Part shown: one piece after another, positions 45,920 through 56,643 of the stretch
Position numbering within the stretch: the stretch's first letter is position 1
Layout: every line of letters starts with the position of its first letter
Assembly: GCF_041890415.1 (NCBI RefSeq)
Contig: NZ_CP169056.1
Coordinates: forward strand, 558,001-622,000
DNA length: 64,000 nucleotides
Reading direction: 5' to 3'
Origin: Pseudoxanthomonas koreensis_A
GTDB taxonomy: Bacteria; Pseudomonadota; Gammaproteobacteria; Xanthomonadales; Xanthomonadaceae
Made by a program: the position numbers and the translations under genes
Notes under the pieces: generated by a model
The model's database searches: none
Told to the model about the DNA's origin: nothing
Seen by the model: only the letters and a program-made list of their open reading frames with translations

Positions 45920-47124
45920 GCAGCGGACCCCAGGCCGGGCAGGCCGGCGATGGCGTCGGCTGCGGACGCCGAGGCGTCGCGGCGCAGTTGCCGGTGCAGT
46001 TCCAGGTACCTGGGCTGCAACGCGGCCACCGCGTCCGCCGAGCCGAACCAGTGCAGCACCGCGGCGGCAAGCCGGTCCGGGGTGCAATCGTCCTGCATCA
46101 GTTCCGGGGCCAGGTCCTGGCCGGCCAGCACGTTGGGCAGGGCGTAGCGGTCCACCTTCAGCAGCCCCAGCGCGCGCACGATGCGGTAGGTCAGCGGCGC
46201 CACCCTGTAACCGACCACCATCGGCCGCTTGGCCAGCATCGCCTCCAGGGTGGCGGTGCCGGAGGCCAGCAGGACCACATCGGCGGCGGCCATCGCGGTG
46301 CTGGCTTGGCCATCGAGCAGGTGCGTGCGTTCCGGCGGCAGCGCCGAGCGCGACATCTGCGCATGCATCAGCGCGCGGCAGGCACCATTGGCGGCCGGGG
46401 CGACCACGTGCAGGTCGGGCAGCGCTTCGTTCACCTGCCAGGCCGCCTCGAAGAAGATCTGGCCGAGGCGGTCGATCTCGCCCAGGCGGCTGCCGGGCAG
46501 CACCGCTAGCACCGGCACGTTGTCGGGCAGCCCCAGGCGCGCGCGCGCGGCGGCGCGGTCCGATTGCAGTGGCATCGCGTCCGCCATCGGGTGGCCGACG
46601 AAGCGCGCGTCCACGCCGTAGCGGGCGTAGATGTCCGGTTCCATCGGGAACAGGCACAGCACCCGGTCGGCGCTGGCGCCGATCTTCTCGGCGCGCTTTT
46701 CGCGCCATGCCCACACCGAGGGGCTGACGTAATGCACGGTGGCGATGCCGCGGCGCTTGAACCAGCGCTCCACCGGCAGGTTGAAGTCAGGCGCATCGAT
46801 GCCGATCACCACGTCCGGCCGCCAGGCCAGCGCGCGTTCGCGGAACTCGCGGCGCAGGCGCAGCAGCCGCGGCAGGTGGCGCAGCACCTCGGCCAGGCCC
46901 ATCACCGCCAGCTCGCTGGCGTCGTGCCAGGTCTGCATGCCGGCCGCGCGCATCGCATCGCCGCCGATGCCGGCAAAGTGGGCGTCGGGGAAGCGCCGGC
47001 GCAGCGCCTGCACCAGATCGGCGCCCAGCGCGTCGCCGGAGGCCTCGCCGGCGACCAGCACGAAGCGCGGCCCCCCGTCGCCGGCCCGCATGCCCTGTTC
47101 GTGCTCCCGGATTCGCTCGTTCAT
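45916..47124 (-). CDS. lpxB: lipid-A-disaccharide synthase
   Basis: 402-residue peripheral membrane GT-B enzyme joining UDP-diacylglucosamine to lipid X. N-terminal VLVAGEASGDALGADLV, central FNLPVERWFKRRGIATVHYVSPSVWAWREKR and C-terminal GSRLGEI plus LASGTATLEAMLAKRPMVVGY are diagnostic. ATG 47124, about 24 nt after lpxA. Confidence 0.97.
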   Translation of the reverse strand: MNERIREHEQGMRAGDGGPRFVLVAGEASGDALGADLVQALRRRFPDAHFAGIGGDAMRAAGMQTWHDASELAVMGLAEVLRHLPRLLRLRREFRERALAWRPDVVIGIDAPDFNLPVERWFKRRGIATVHYVSPSVWAWREKRAEKIGASADRVLCLFPMEPDIYARYGVDARFVGHPMADAMPLQSDRAAARARLGLPDNVPVLAVLPGSRLGEIDRLGQIFFEAAWQVNEALPDLHVVAPAANGACRALMHAQMSRSALPPERTHLLDGQASTAMAAADVVLLASGTATLEAMLAKRPMVVGYRVAPLTYRIVRALGLLKVDRYALPNVLAGQDLAPELMQDDCTPDRLAAAVLHWFGSADAVAALQPRYLELHRQLRRDASASAADAIAGLPGLGSAA

Positions 47125-47147
47125 CGTTGCGTCCCCGTATCCCTGCG

Positions 47148-47936
47148 TCAGCGCAAAAGCGGGCGTTCGCCGCTTTCGATGAAGTCCAGCAGCAGGCGCA
47201 CGTCGTCGCTGCCTTGGGCCTGCGCCGCCAGCTGCTCCCGTGCTTCGGCCAGCGGCAGGCCGGCCACGTACAGGGTGCGGTAGGCGCGCTTGATCGCGGC
47301 GATGCGTTCGGCATCGAAGCCGCGGCGCTTGAGGCCTTCGCTGTTGATCCCGCGCGGGCGCCCCAGCGAGTTGCCGCCGACCATGGTGTACGGCGGCACG
47401 TCGCCGTTGACCAGTGCGCCCATGCCCAGGAAGGCGTGCGCGCCGATCCGGCAGAACTGGTGGGCGCCGGCGAAGCCGCTGATGATCACCCAGTCGCCCA
47501 CGGTCACGTGGCCGGCCAGGGTGGTGTTGTTGGAGAACACGCAGTGGTTGCCGACGATGCAGTCGTGGGCGACGTGGGCGTAGGCCAGCATCCAGTTGTC
47601 GTCGCCGATGCGGGTGATGCCGCCACCGCCGCCGGTGCCGCGGTTGAGGGTGACGAACTCGCGGAACACGTTGCCCTGGCCGATCACCAGTTCGGTGCGC
47701 TCGCCGGCGTACTTCTTGTCCTGCGGCTCGCCGCCGACCGCCACGTGGCCGATGAAGCGGTTGCCGGGGCCGATCCGGGTGGGGCCGGAAAAACTGCAGT
47801 GCGGGCCGATCTGGCAGCCGTCGCCGATCTCCACGTCCGCGCCGATCACGGTGAAGGCGCCGATGCTCACGTCCGCGCCCAGGCGCGCGCCCGGGTCGAT
47901 CGCTGCGGTGGGATGGATGCGGGGGGAATGGCTCAT
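47148..47936 (-). CDS. lpxA: UDP-N-acetylglucosamine O-acyltransferase
   Basis: 262 residues. First step of lipid A synthesis. Left-handed beta-helix hexapeptide repeats (IHPTAAIDPGARLGADVSIG), catalytic His in MLAYAHVAHDCIVGN, and the C-terminal helical domain (INSEGLKRRGFDAERI). ATG 47936, 31 nt after fabZ. Confidence 0.97.
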   Translation of the reverse strand: MSHSPRIHPTAAIDPGARLGADVSIGAFTVIGADVEIGDGCQIGPHCSFSGPTRIGPGNRFIGHVAVGGEPQDKKYAGERTELVIGQGNVFREFVTLNRGTGGGGGITRIGDDNWMLAYAHVAHDCIVGNHCVFSNNTTLAGHVTVGDWVIISGFAGAHQFCRIGAHAFLGMGALVNGDVPPYTMVGGNSLGRPRGINSEGLKRRGFDAERIAAIKRAYRTLYVAGLPLAEAREQLAAQAQGSDDVRLLLDFIESGERPLLR

Positions 47937-47967
47937 GCTGGGGTTTCCGGAAACGGGCCGGGGTGCG

Positions 47968-48426
47968 TCAGCCGCGGGTGCCGGCGCACAGGACCTCCGC
48001 GCAGGCGGCGATCTCGCCATCCACCTTCGCCTCGCCGTAGTACACGGCCATGTTGCGGATCACCCGCTTGATCTGCACGTGCAGTTCCAGCACGTCGCCG
48101 GGCACCACCTGGCGGGTGAAGCGGGCGTTGTCCACCTTGACCATGTAGAACAGCTTGGACTGGGCATCGCGGCCCAGACTCAACTGGGTCAGCACGCCGC
48201 CGGCCTGGGCCAGCGCCTCGATGATCAGCACCCCCGGCATGATCGGATGGCTGGGGAAATGGCCCTGGAAGAACGGTTCGTTGACGCTCACCATCTTGCG
48301 GCAGACGATGCGCTTGGCCTCGATGTCCAGTTCGTCCACCCGGTCCACCAGCAGGAAGGGATAGCGATGCGGGATCAGCGTCCGGATGGTGGCGACATCG
48401 ATCGGGAGCTGCACGGGTTCGTTCAT
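47968..48426 (-). CDS. fabZ: 3-hydroxyacyl-ACP dehydratase FabZ
   Basis: 152-residue hot-dog fold enzyme of fatty-acid elongation. IPHRYPFLLVDRV, catalytic His in FFQGHFPSHPIMPGVL and the Glu in IIEALAQAGG. Sits between lpxD and lpxA as usual, balancing 3-hydroxyacyl-ACP between lipid A and membrane lipids. Overlaps lpxD by ATGA. Confidence 0.97.
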   Translation of the reverse strand: MNEPVQLPIDVATIRTLIPHRYPFLLVDRVDELDIEAKRIVCRKMVSVNEPFFQGHFPSHPIMPGVLIIEALAQAGGVLTQLSLGRDAQSKLFYMVKVDNARFTRQVVPGDVLELHVQIKRVIRNMAVYYGEAKVDGEIAACAEVLCAGTRG

Positions 48427-49448
48427 TCTGGACTTCCCTGAGTGGCTGCATTGAGGCGACGCGCCAATGCATCCAGTTGCTTGAACCGCGCGGCGTTCTT
48501 GCGCCAGGTGCGGTTGTCGGTAAGTGGCGTGCCGGAGGAGTACTCGCCCGGCTCGCGGATGGAATGGGTCACCAGCGACATGGCCGTGACCATCACCTTG
48601 TCGGCCACCTCCAGGTGGCCGAGGATGCCTGCGCCACCGCCGACCAGGCAGTAGCGGCCGATCCTGGCGCTGCCGGCCGCGGCCGAGCATCCGGCCATCG
48701 CGGTGTGCGCGCCGATGCGCACGTTGTGGCCGATCTGCACCAGGTTGTCCAGGCGCACGTCCTCTTCCAGCACGGTGTCTTCCAGCGCGCCGCGATCGAT
48801 GCAGGTGTTGGCGCCGATCTCGCAATCGTCGCCCACCACCACGCCGCCCAGTTGCGGCACGTTGACCCAGCGCCCGGCATCCATCGCCAGGCCGAATCCG
48901 GCCGCGCCCAGCACCGCGCCGGGCAGCACCCGCACCCGCTTGCCCAATTGCACGCGGGCCACCAGGGTCACCCGCGCCTGCAGTTCGCAGCCGGCATCCA
49001 GGCTGCAGTCCTCGCCGATGCTGCAGCCCGGGCCGATGGTGCAGCCGGGCCCCACCTTCGAGCGCGCACCGATGCTGACGAACGGCCCCACTTGCGCATC
49101 GGCGGCGACCTCGGCGGTCGGGTCGATGGCTGCACTGGGGTGGATGCCCGGCGCCGGCGCCGGCACCCGTTCGAACAGGGCCGCGATGCGCGCGAAGGCG
49201 ACGTAGGGGTCGCGCGCCACCAGCGCGGTGCCCGGTGCCGAGGCGACGTCGTCGGCGCGCAGCACCACAACGCCGGCCGTGGTGGTGGCCAGTTGCGCGC
49301 GATAGCGGGGGTTGGCAAGGAACGCCAGCCGGTCCGGGCCGGCGTTGGCCAGGGTCGCCACGCCGCGCACCGTCACCGCGCCATCGCCATGCAGTTGCAG
49401 GGCGAAACGGTCGGCCAGCGCGGCGGCGGTGAATACGGGGACGCTCAT
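48423..49448 (-). CDS. lpxD: UDP-3-O-acylglucosamine N-acyltransferase
   Basis: 341 residues, third step of lipid A synthesis. N-terminal uridine-binding domain (ALADRFALQLHGDG), hexapeptide beta-helix (IDPTAEVAADAQVGPFVSIG), catalytic His in VQIGHNVRIGAHTAMAG. ATG 49448 chosen; another ATG nine bases further upstream (49457) lies inside the TAGAAT element. First gene of lpxD-fabZ-lpxA-lpxB-rnhB; bamA and skp, normally upstream, are absent and an Smr gene is there instead. Confidence 0.96.
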   Translation of the reverse strand: MSVPVFTAAALADRFALQLHGDGAVTVRGVATLANAGPDRLAFLANPRYRAQLATTTAGVVVLRADDVASAPGTALVARDPYVAFARIAALFERVPAPAPGIHPSAAIDPTAEVAADAQVGPFVSIGARSKVGPGCTIGPGCSIGEDCSLDAGCELQARVTLVARVQLGKRVRVLPGAVLGAAGFGLAMDAGRWVNVPQLGGVVVGDDCEIGANTCIDRGALEDTVLEEDVRLDNLVQIGHNVRIGAHTAMAGCSAAAGSARIGRYCLVGGGAGILGHLEVADKVMVTAMSLVTHSIREPGEYSSGTPLTDNRTWRKNAARFKQLDALARRLNAATQGSPE

Positions 49449-49455
49449 GGCGCGC

Positions 49456-49461
49456 ATTCTA
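49456..49461 (-). promoter_or_regulatory. putative -10 element (TAGAAT) of the lpx operon
   Basis: Minus-strand TAGAAT with 7 nt between its end and the lpxD ATG, the same spacing as at the yceI operon. It predicts a leaderless lpxD mRNA, or a start in the Smr-lpxD gap. Confidence 0.4.
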
Positions 49462-49493
49462 GCCTCCCGCACACCGGACCCGGCCGTACGGAC

Positions 49494-50015
49494 TCAGCGG
49501 CGCGCCAGCAGGACCAGCAGTGCCCCGGTCCCGCCCTGGGCCGGCGGCGCCGAGTGGAAGGCCAGCACGTCACCGCGCTGGCGCAGCAGGCGGTCGACCA
49601 GGTTCTTCAGCACCGGCACGCCATCGCCGCCACCCTTGCCGTGGATGACCCGCACGCAGCCGTAGCCGGCATCGGCCGAATCGGCCAGGAATCGCGACAG
49701 CAGGGTTTCGGCCTGCAGCGCACTGGCGCCATGCAGGTCCAGTTCGTCCTGGGCGGAAAACTGGCCGCGGCGCAGGCGCTGCCAGTCGCGGCCGGTCACC
49801 CGCTGGCGGCGGAACGCACTGACGTCGCCACGCAGCAGCACCTCGTCCGGCGTATCGGCCAGGCGCCCGTGCGTGCCTTGCTCCTCGGCGTGGCGGCGCA
49901 GCGGAACGCGTGGACGCGGCGGCGCCGGCGGTGCCACCGCCGGCCTGCGCAACGGCGCGACCTTGCCGACCGCGGCGCGGAACAGCTCGGCGTCGTCCTC
50001 GTCGTCCTCGTGCAT
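49494..50015 (-). CDS. Smr-domain protein
   Basis: 173 residues. Charged N-terminal half without known fold, then an Smr (MutS2-related) domain: ELDLHGASALQAETLLSRFL and VIHGKGGGDGVPVLKNLV. Smr domains nick branched DNA or cleave RNA; recent work links free Smr proteins to ribosome rescue. ATG 50015; a GTG at 50021 is possible. Divergent from surE. Confidence 0.9.
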   Translation of the reverse strand: MHEDDEDDAELFRAAVGKVAPLRRPAVAPPAPPRPRVPLRRHAEEQGTHGRLADTPDEVLLRGDVSAFRRQRVTGRDWQRLRRGQFSAQDELDLHGASALQAETLLSRFLADSADAGYGCVRVIHGKGGGDGVPVLKNLVDRLLRQRGDVLAFHSAPPAQGGTGALLVLLARR

Positions 50016-50095
50016 GCGCACAGCCTAGCGCAGCCGTGCGGCGCGGAACCGTGGCGGACGCTTCCGGTATCATTGGGCTGTTTTCGAGGAAGCCC

Positions 50096-50890
50096 ATGCG
50101 CGTACTGGTTAGCAACGACGACGGTGTGGACGCCCCCGGCATCCACGTCCTGGCCCAGGGCCTGCGCGAGGCCGGTCACGAGGTCTATGTGGTGGCGCCG
50201 GACCGCGACCGTTCCGGTGCCAGCAACTCGCTCACCCTGGACATGCCGATCCGGATCAAGCGCCTGGACCACTACACCTGTTCGGTTGCCGGCACCCCCA
50301 CCGACTGCGTGCACCTGGCCCTGACCGGCATGTTCGAGTTCGAGCCGGACATCGTGGTGTCGGGAATCAACAACACCGCCAACCTGGGCGACGACGTGAT
50401 CTATTCGGGCACCGTGTCGGCGGCGATGGAAGGGCGCTTCCTCGGCCTGCCGGCGGTGGCGGTATCGCTGGACACGCGCAACCACGACGCCCGGCACTAT
50501 CCCACCGCCGCGCGCGCAGCGGTGGAGATCGTCGCGCGCCTGTGCGCCGATCCGCTGCCGGCCGACACCATCCTCAACGTCAACGTGCCCGACCTTGCCT
50601 GGCAGGACGTGCGCGGCTTCGAAGTGACCCGGCTGGGCAACCGCCATCGTTCCGAGGCCTGCGTGCCGCAGGCGGACCCGCGCGGCCGCACCGTGTACTG
50701 GATCGGGCCGGCCGGGCCGGAGCAGGATGCCGGCCCCGGCACCGACTTCCACGCGGTGCGCAGCAAGCACATTTCGATCACCCCGATCCATGTCGACCTC
50801 ACCCGCTACCAGGCCCTGGAAAAGGTGGCCGGCTGGGTGGGCGGCTTGACCGCCGCGCTCGCCAGCGACGCGCCCGGAGCCCAGTCATGA
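50096..50890 (+). CDS. surE: 5'/3'-nucleotidase SurE
   Basis: 264-residue metal-dependent nucleoside monophosphate phosphatase. The metal-binding start MRVLVSNDDGVDAPG, SGASNSLTLD and SGINNTANLGDDVIYSGTVSAAMEG are present. A TATCAT element ~27 nt before the ATG may be its -10. First gene of surE-pcm-exoD-nlpD; the stop overlaps pcm (ATGA). Confidence 0.96.
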   Translation: MRVLVSNDDGVDAPGIHVLAQGLREAGHEVYVVAPDRDRSGASNSLTLDMPIRIKRLDHYTCSVAGTPTDCVHLALTGMFEFEPDIVVSGINNTANLGDDVIYSGTVSAAMEGRFLGLPAVAVSLDTRNHDARHYPTAARAAVEIVARLCADPLPADTILNVNVPDLAWQDVRGFEVTRLGNRHRSEACVPQADPRGRTVYWIGPAGPEQDAGPGTDFHAVRSKHISITPIHVDLTRYQALEKVAGWVGGLTAALASDAPGAQS

Positions 50891-51582
50891 CGCCGTCGCG
50901 GCTGCGCCTGCAATCGGGGGCCATGGGCGTGGGCATGACCTCGCAGCGCGTGCGCGATCGCCTGGTCGAGCGCCTGCGCGACGGCGGCGCCGGTGGCGAC
51001 GGCATCGCCGACGAGAACGTGCTCAACGCGGTGCGCACCGTGCCGCGCCACCTGTTCGTGGACGAGGCCTTGGCCAGCCGCGCCTACGAGGACACCGCCC
51101 TGCCGATCGGCCATGGCCAGACCATCTCCCAGCCATGGGTGGTCGCGCGCATGACCGAGGTCGCGCTGGCCGCGCGGCCGCGGCGGGTACTGGAGATCGG
51201 TACCGGTTCCGGCTACCAGGCCGCGATCCTGGCCGCGCTGGGCCTGGAGGTGTACACGGTCGAGCGCATCGGCGAGCTGCTGCGCCAGGCGCGCAAGCGC
51301 TTCCGCGCGCTGGGCATGAACGTGCGCAGCCGCCACGACGACGGTCGCATCGGCTGGCCCGAGCATGCCCCCTATGACGCGATCCTGGTCACCGCGGCGG
51401 CCCCGGCGCTGGTCGAGGCGCTGATCGAGCAACTGGACGTGGGCGGGGTGCTGGTGGCGCCGGTGGGTGGCGCGTCCTCGCAATCGCTGCTGCGGCTGGT
51501 CAAGCGCGCCGATGGTGGCGTGGACGAAGAAGTGCTGGCGCCGGTGGTGTTCGTGCCGCTGCTGGCCGGCACCCTGGACTGA
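50887..51582 (+). CDS. pcm: protein-L-isoaspartate O-methyltransferase
   Basis: 231 residues. Repairs isoaspartyl damage with SAM. Motif I LEIGTGSGYQAAILA, the substrate segment ALPIGHGQTISQPWVVARM and post-I motif YTVERIGEL. ATGA overlap with surE. Confidence 0.96.
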   Translation: MTPSRLRLQSGAMGVGMTSQRVRDRLVERLRDGGAGGDGIADENVLNAVRTVPRHLFVDEALASRAYEDTALPIGHGQTISQPWVVARMTEVALAARPRRVLEIGTGSGYQAAILAALGLEVYTVERIGELLRQARKRFRALGMNVRSRHDDGRIGWPEHAPYDAILVTAAAPALVEALIEQLDVGGVLVAPVGGASSQSLLRLVKRADGGVDEEVLAPVVFVPLLAGTLD

Positions 51583-51596
51583 GCGGGACTGCGCCG

Positions 51597-52232
51597 ATGC
51601 CGTCTCTTGATCCGGATGCGCCCCTGGGCGAGCAGTTGGCCACGATCATCGAGCAATTGCCCGCGGACCGCCTGACCCTGCGCGAGTTGCTGGCCACCTT
51701 CGGCGACGAGGGGCTGCTGCTGCTGGTGATGCTGCTGACCCTGGTCTTCCTGATCCCGGTTTCGGTCCCGGGCGTGAGCACCGTGTTCGGCGGCGCGATC
51801 CTGCTGGTGGGCATCAGCCGGCTGTCCCGGCGTCCGCTGTGGCTGCCGCGGCGGCTGCAGGACCGTGTGCTGCCAGCCGAGCGCCTGCGCCCCGGGCTGA
51901 GCGCCGGGCTGCGCTGGGTGCGGCGGATGGAGCGGATCAGCCGGCCGCGACGGCTGCGCGCACTGGCCGAAGGACGCGCTGCGCGCATGACCACCGACCT
52001 GGCCTTCATCCTGGCCGCGCTGCTGCTGATGGCGCCCTTCAGCTTCGTGCCTTTCAGCAACACCCTCCCGGCGCTGGCGCTGCTGCTGTACGCGATCGGC
52101 ATGATCCAGCGCGACGGGGGCGCCATACTGCTGGGCCACGCAGCCAATATCGGCACCATGGTCTACTTTGCGGTGCTGGTTGGCGGCGGCGGCGCGGCCG
52201 CGCACGGCATCTTCCAGAAGCTGACCGGTTGA
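51597..52232 (+). CDS. ExoD family membrane protein
   Basis: 211 residues, about four membrane helices in two hairpins (LLLLVMLLTLVFLIPVSVPGVSTVFGGAILL and DLAFILAALLLMAPFSFVPFSNTLPALALLLYAIGMIQRD). ExoD was named for exopolysaccharide defects in rhizobia; its biochemical role is unknown. Conserved position between pcm and nlpD in this group; 14 nt after pcm. Confidence 0.9.
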   Translation: MPSLDPDAPLGEQLATIIEQLPADRLTLRELLATFGDEGLLLLVMLLTLVFLIPVSVPGVSTVFGGAILLVGISRLSRRPLWLPRRLQDRVLPAERLRPGLSAGLRWVRRMERISRPRRLRALAEGRAARMTTDLAFILAALLLMAPFSFVPFSNTLPALALLLYAIGMIQRDGGAILLGHAANIGTMVYFAVLVGGGGAAAHGIFQKLTG

Positions 52233-52281
52233 CCGCATGCCGCGGCACCCAGACGGGCCCATACAGGAGACACGCATCCGC

Positions 52282-53061
52282 ATGAGCAACGCGACCAACC
52301 CGGCAAGCATGGTGCTGCGCCTCGCGATCCTGGCCCTGGCCGTGCTGTTGCTGGCCGCCTGCGGCAAGAGCACGGTGGTACGCAGCCCGTCGGCCGCCGG
52401 CTCGACGCCGGTGTCCCAGCCGCGGCCGGGCGAGTCGGTGCTGGTCAGGCGTGGCGACACGCTGTATTCGCTGGCCCGCGCGCAGCGCGTGACCGTGGCC
52501 GACCTGGCGCGCTGGAACGGCTTGCAGCCGCCGTACACCATCTACCCCGGCCAGCGCCTGCGGCTGGGGCCTGGCAGCGGCACCACGGTGGCCACCGCGC
52601 CGCGCCCGAAGCCCGATGCCACCCCGGCCACGCCCGCGCCCCGGCCGCCCGCAACGCCGCCCGCGGCGACGCCGGCACCGGCCAGCAGTGGCTTTGCCTG
52701 GCGCTGGCCCGCGCAGGGCGTGCTGCTGGGCACCTACCTGGCGGGCGACAACACCCGCCAGGGCATCGACATCGGTGGCAGCAGCGGTCAGCCGGTGAAC
52801 GCGGCGGCCGACGGCGTGGTGGTGTACTCCGGCGCCGGCCTGGTCGGCTACGGCGAGCTGATCATCGTCAAGCACAACGAGCAGTGGTTGTCGGCCTACG
52901 GGCACAACCGCAAGCGCCTGGTGGCCGAAGGCCAGAACGTGAAGGCCGGCCAGCAGATCGCCGAGATGGGCCGCACCGGCACCGCGCGCGACATGCTGCA
53001 TTTCGAGATCCGCCACAACGGCAAGCCGGTGGATCCGTTGCGGTACCTGCCCCAGCGCTGA
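52282..53061 (+). CDS. nlpD: murein hydrolase activator NlpD
   Basis: 259-residue lipoprotein (lipobox LLAACGK). LysM domain (LVRRGDTLYSLARAQRVTVADLARWNG), Pro-rich linker, then a degenerate LytM/M23 domain: the first metal site reads RQGIDIGG instead of HxxxD and the last is MLHFEI, so it cannot cut but should activate amidases at the septum. ATG 52282 with ACAGGAG upstream. The gene often precedes rpoS; here a REP-like pair follows. Confidence 0.94.
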   Translation: MSNATNPASMVLRLAILALAVLLLAACGKSTVVRSPSAAGSTPVSQPRPGESVLVRRGDTLYSLARAQRVTVADLARWNGLQPPYTIYPGQRLRLGPGSGTTVATAPRPKPDATPATPAPRPPATPPAATPAPASSGFAWRWPAQGVLLGTYLAGDNTRQGIDIGGSSGQPVNAAADGVVVYSGAGLVGYGELIIVKHNEQWLSAYGHNRKRLVAEGQNVKAGQQIAEMGRTGTARDMLHFEIRHNGKPVDPLRYLPQR

Positions 53062-53119
53062 CCTGCCCCCGGGATCACCCGCTGCACTCCTCCGCTCCCG
53101 GAGTCATCGGCAAGGCCGT

Positions 53120-53209
53120 TGTAGGAGCCGGTCTTGCCGGCGACCTCACACGCAATCGACCGCCGTGACCGCCCGCCATCGCGCATCGCCCGCAAGACCG
53201 GCTCCTGCG
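53120..53209 (+). repeat. REP-like inverted pair
   Basis: Left arm GTAGGAGCCGGTCTTGCCGG... (53121-53142) and a right inverted arm (53187-53208) differing at about two bases. It belongs to the same family as the elements at 15281-15660, with T for C in the head. Located between convergent nlpD and the Mth938-like gene, the usual place for REPs. Confidence 0.85.
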
Positions 53210-53211
53210 GG

Positions 53212-53592
53212 TCAGCCTGCGTCCAGCAGCAGTGCGGCCACCACGCGCCGGCCTTCGCCGGCCAGCACGTTGTAGGTGCGCGCGGCCGCGGCGTTGTCCA
53301 TCACCTCCAGGCCCACGCCGCGGGTCAGGCAGGCAGCCATCGCCGCAGCCGGCGGGAACACCTGGCGCTGGCCGGTGCCCAGCACCACCAGTTCCGGTTC
53401 AAGCGCCAGCAAGGCCTGCAGGTGGGCCGGCTCCAGCGCGCTGGCTGCGGCCGGCGCGGCCCAATCCTCGAGCAACCGGTCGGGAGCGATCGCGAAACTG
53501 CGTTGCAGCACCCGGTCGTTGACCCGCGCGCTGTGGCCGTCGGCCGCGCGCAGGATCCAGGCGTAATCGGGGCGTTCGTGGCTCAGGTGCAT
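53212..53592 (-). CDS. Mth938-like (DUF498) domain protein
   Basis: 126 residues spanning one Mth938-like fold: a short N-terminal strand set, LEPELVVLGTGQRQVFPP in the centre and VGLEVMDNAAAARTYNVLAGEGRRVVAALLL at the end. The family includes mitochondrial NDUFAF3; bacterial members have no known function. ATG at 53592. It follows YhbY on the same strand with 25 nt between them. Confidence 0.88.
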   Translation of the reverse strand: MHLSHERPDYAWILRAADGHSARVNDRVLQRSFAIAPDRLLEDWAAPAAASALEPAHLQALLALEPELVVLGTGQRQVFPPAAAMAACLTRGVGLEVMDNAAAARTYNVLAGEGRRVVAALLLDAG

Positions 53593-53617
53593 GATGGGCT
53601 GGCAGGCGCCCGCCGGC

Positions 53618-53923
53618 TCAGGGCCGGGGCAGGACGATGTTGCGTTTTTCCCTGGCCGGCCGATACAGGGTGGCGGTGTGGCCGACCCGCTGCACGAGGG
53701 TCGCGCCACTGCGCGCGGCCAGCTCGCCGATGAGCACGTCGCGCGCTTCGCGATCCTCCGCCGCCACCTTCACCTTGACCAGTTCGTGGTGTTCCAGCAC
53801 CTGGTCCAGCTCCGCCAGCAGTGGCGGGGTCAACCCTTTGCCGCCAACCTGCATCAGGGCGCGCAGGCCGTGGGCCTGGCCGCGAAGAAAGCGGATCTGG
53901 GCGGCGGTCAGGACGAAGGACAT
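53618..53923 (-). CDS. yhbY: YhbY family CRM-domain RNA-binding protein
   Basis: 101-residue CRM domain: LRGQAHGLRALMQVGGKGLTPPLLAELDQVLEHHELVKVKV, with the GxxG loop at VGGKG. Binds ribosomal RNA during 50S assembly. Divergent from rlmE as in E. coli. Confidence 0.93.
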   Translation of the reverse strand: MSFVLTAAQIRFLRGQAHGLRALMQVGGKGLTPPLLAELDQVLEHHELVKVKVAAEDREARDVLIGELAARSGATLVQRVGHTATLYRPAREKRNIVLPRP

Positions 53924-54005
53924 CGGTAGGAGGGGTAGCCGGGCGGATCAGGGTATCATGGCCCTCCATACCGCCGCGGGCGCTCGCGCGCCCGGCCCAC
54001 GACGC

Positions 54006-54644
54006 ATGTCCCGCAGCTCCCGCAGCAAGAGCAGCCATCGTTGGCTCCGCGAGCACTTTTCCGACCCCTACGTGAAAAAGGCCCAGGCGGCCGGCCTGCG
54101 TTCGCGCGCCGCGTTCAAGCTGGAAGAGCTGCTCGAACGCGACCGCCTGCTCAAGCCGGGCATGGTGGTGGTGGACCTGGGCGCCGCGCCCGGCGGGTGG
54201 TCTCAGTACGTGCGCCAGGCGCTGGGCGACAGTGGCCGGGTGCTGGCACTGGATATCCTGGAGATGCCGCCACTGGCCGGAGTCGAGTTCCTTCATGGGG
54301 ATTTCAGGGACGATGCCGTCTTATCGGGGCTGGAGCAGTTGCTGGAAGGCCGCCAGGTCGACCTTGTGCTGTCGGACATGGCCCCCAATATGAGTGGCGT
54401 GGACGCGGTGGACCAACCGCGGGCCATGCACCTGGCCGAACTGGCGCTGGAGTTTTCCGACCATCACCTGCGCGCGGGCGGCGCCTTCCTGATCAAGCTG
54501 TTCCAGGGGGTGGGGTTCGACGACTACGTCCGCCAGCTGCGCCGCCGGTATGACAAGGTTGCCATCCGCAAGCCGGCGGCCTCGCGCAAGCGCTCGCCGG
54601 AGGTCTATGCCCTCGGGCAGGGCAAGCTGGCGCGGATGAAGTAA
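54006..54644 (+). CDS. rlmE: 23S rRNA 2'-O-methyltransferase RlmE (FtsJ/RrmJ)
   Basis: 212 residues. Methylates U2552 of 23S rRNA. SAM motif VVDLGAAPGGWSQYV; catalytic K-D-K set in AAFKLEEL, LVLSDMAPNMSG and AFLIKLFQG. ATG at 54006, preceded by a GGTATCATGG string that could be a -10. Followed by ftsH after 63 nt. Confidence 0.96.
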   Translation: MSRSSRSKSSHRWLREHFSDPYVKKAQAAGLRSRAAFKLEELLERDRLLKPGMVVVDLGAAPGGWSQYVRQALGDSGRVLALDILEMPPLAGVEFLHGDFRDDAVLSGLEQLLEGRQVDLVLSDMAPNMSGVDAVDQPRAMHLAELALEFSDHHLRAGGAFLIKLFQGVGFDDYVRQLRRRYDKVAIRKPAASRKRSPEVYALGQGKLARMK

Positions 54645-54707
54645 GCTCGAAACCGCTATCAAACCATTGCAGACACGCGCAGGACAGGCACACCGGAGCC
54701 GATGAGG

Positions 54708-56639
<1,932 letters not shown>

Positions 56640-56643
56640 CGGC

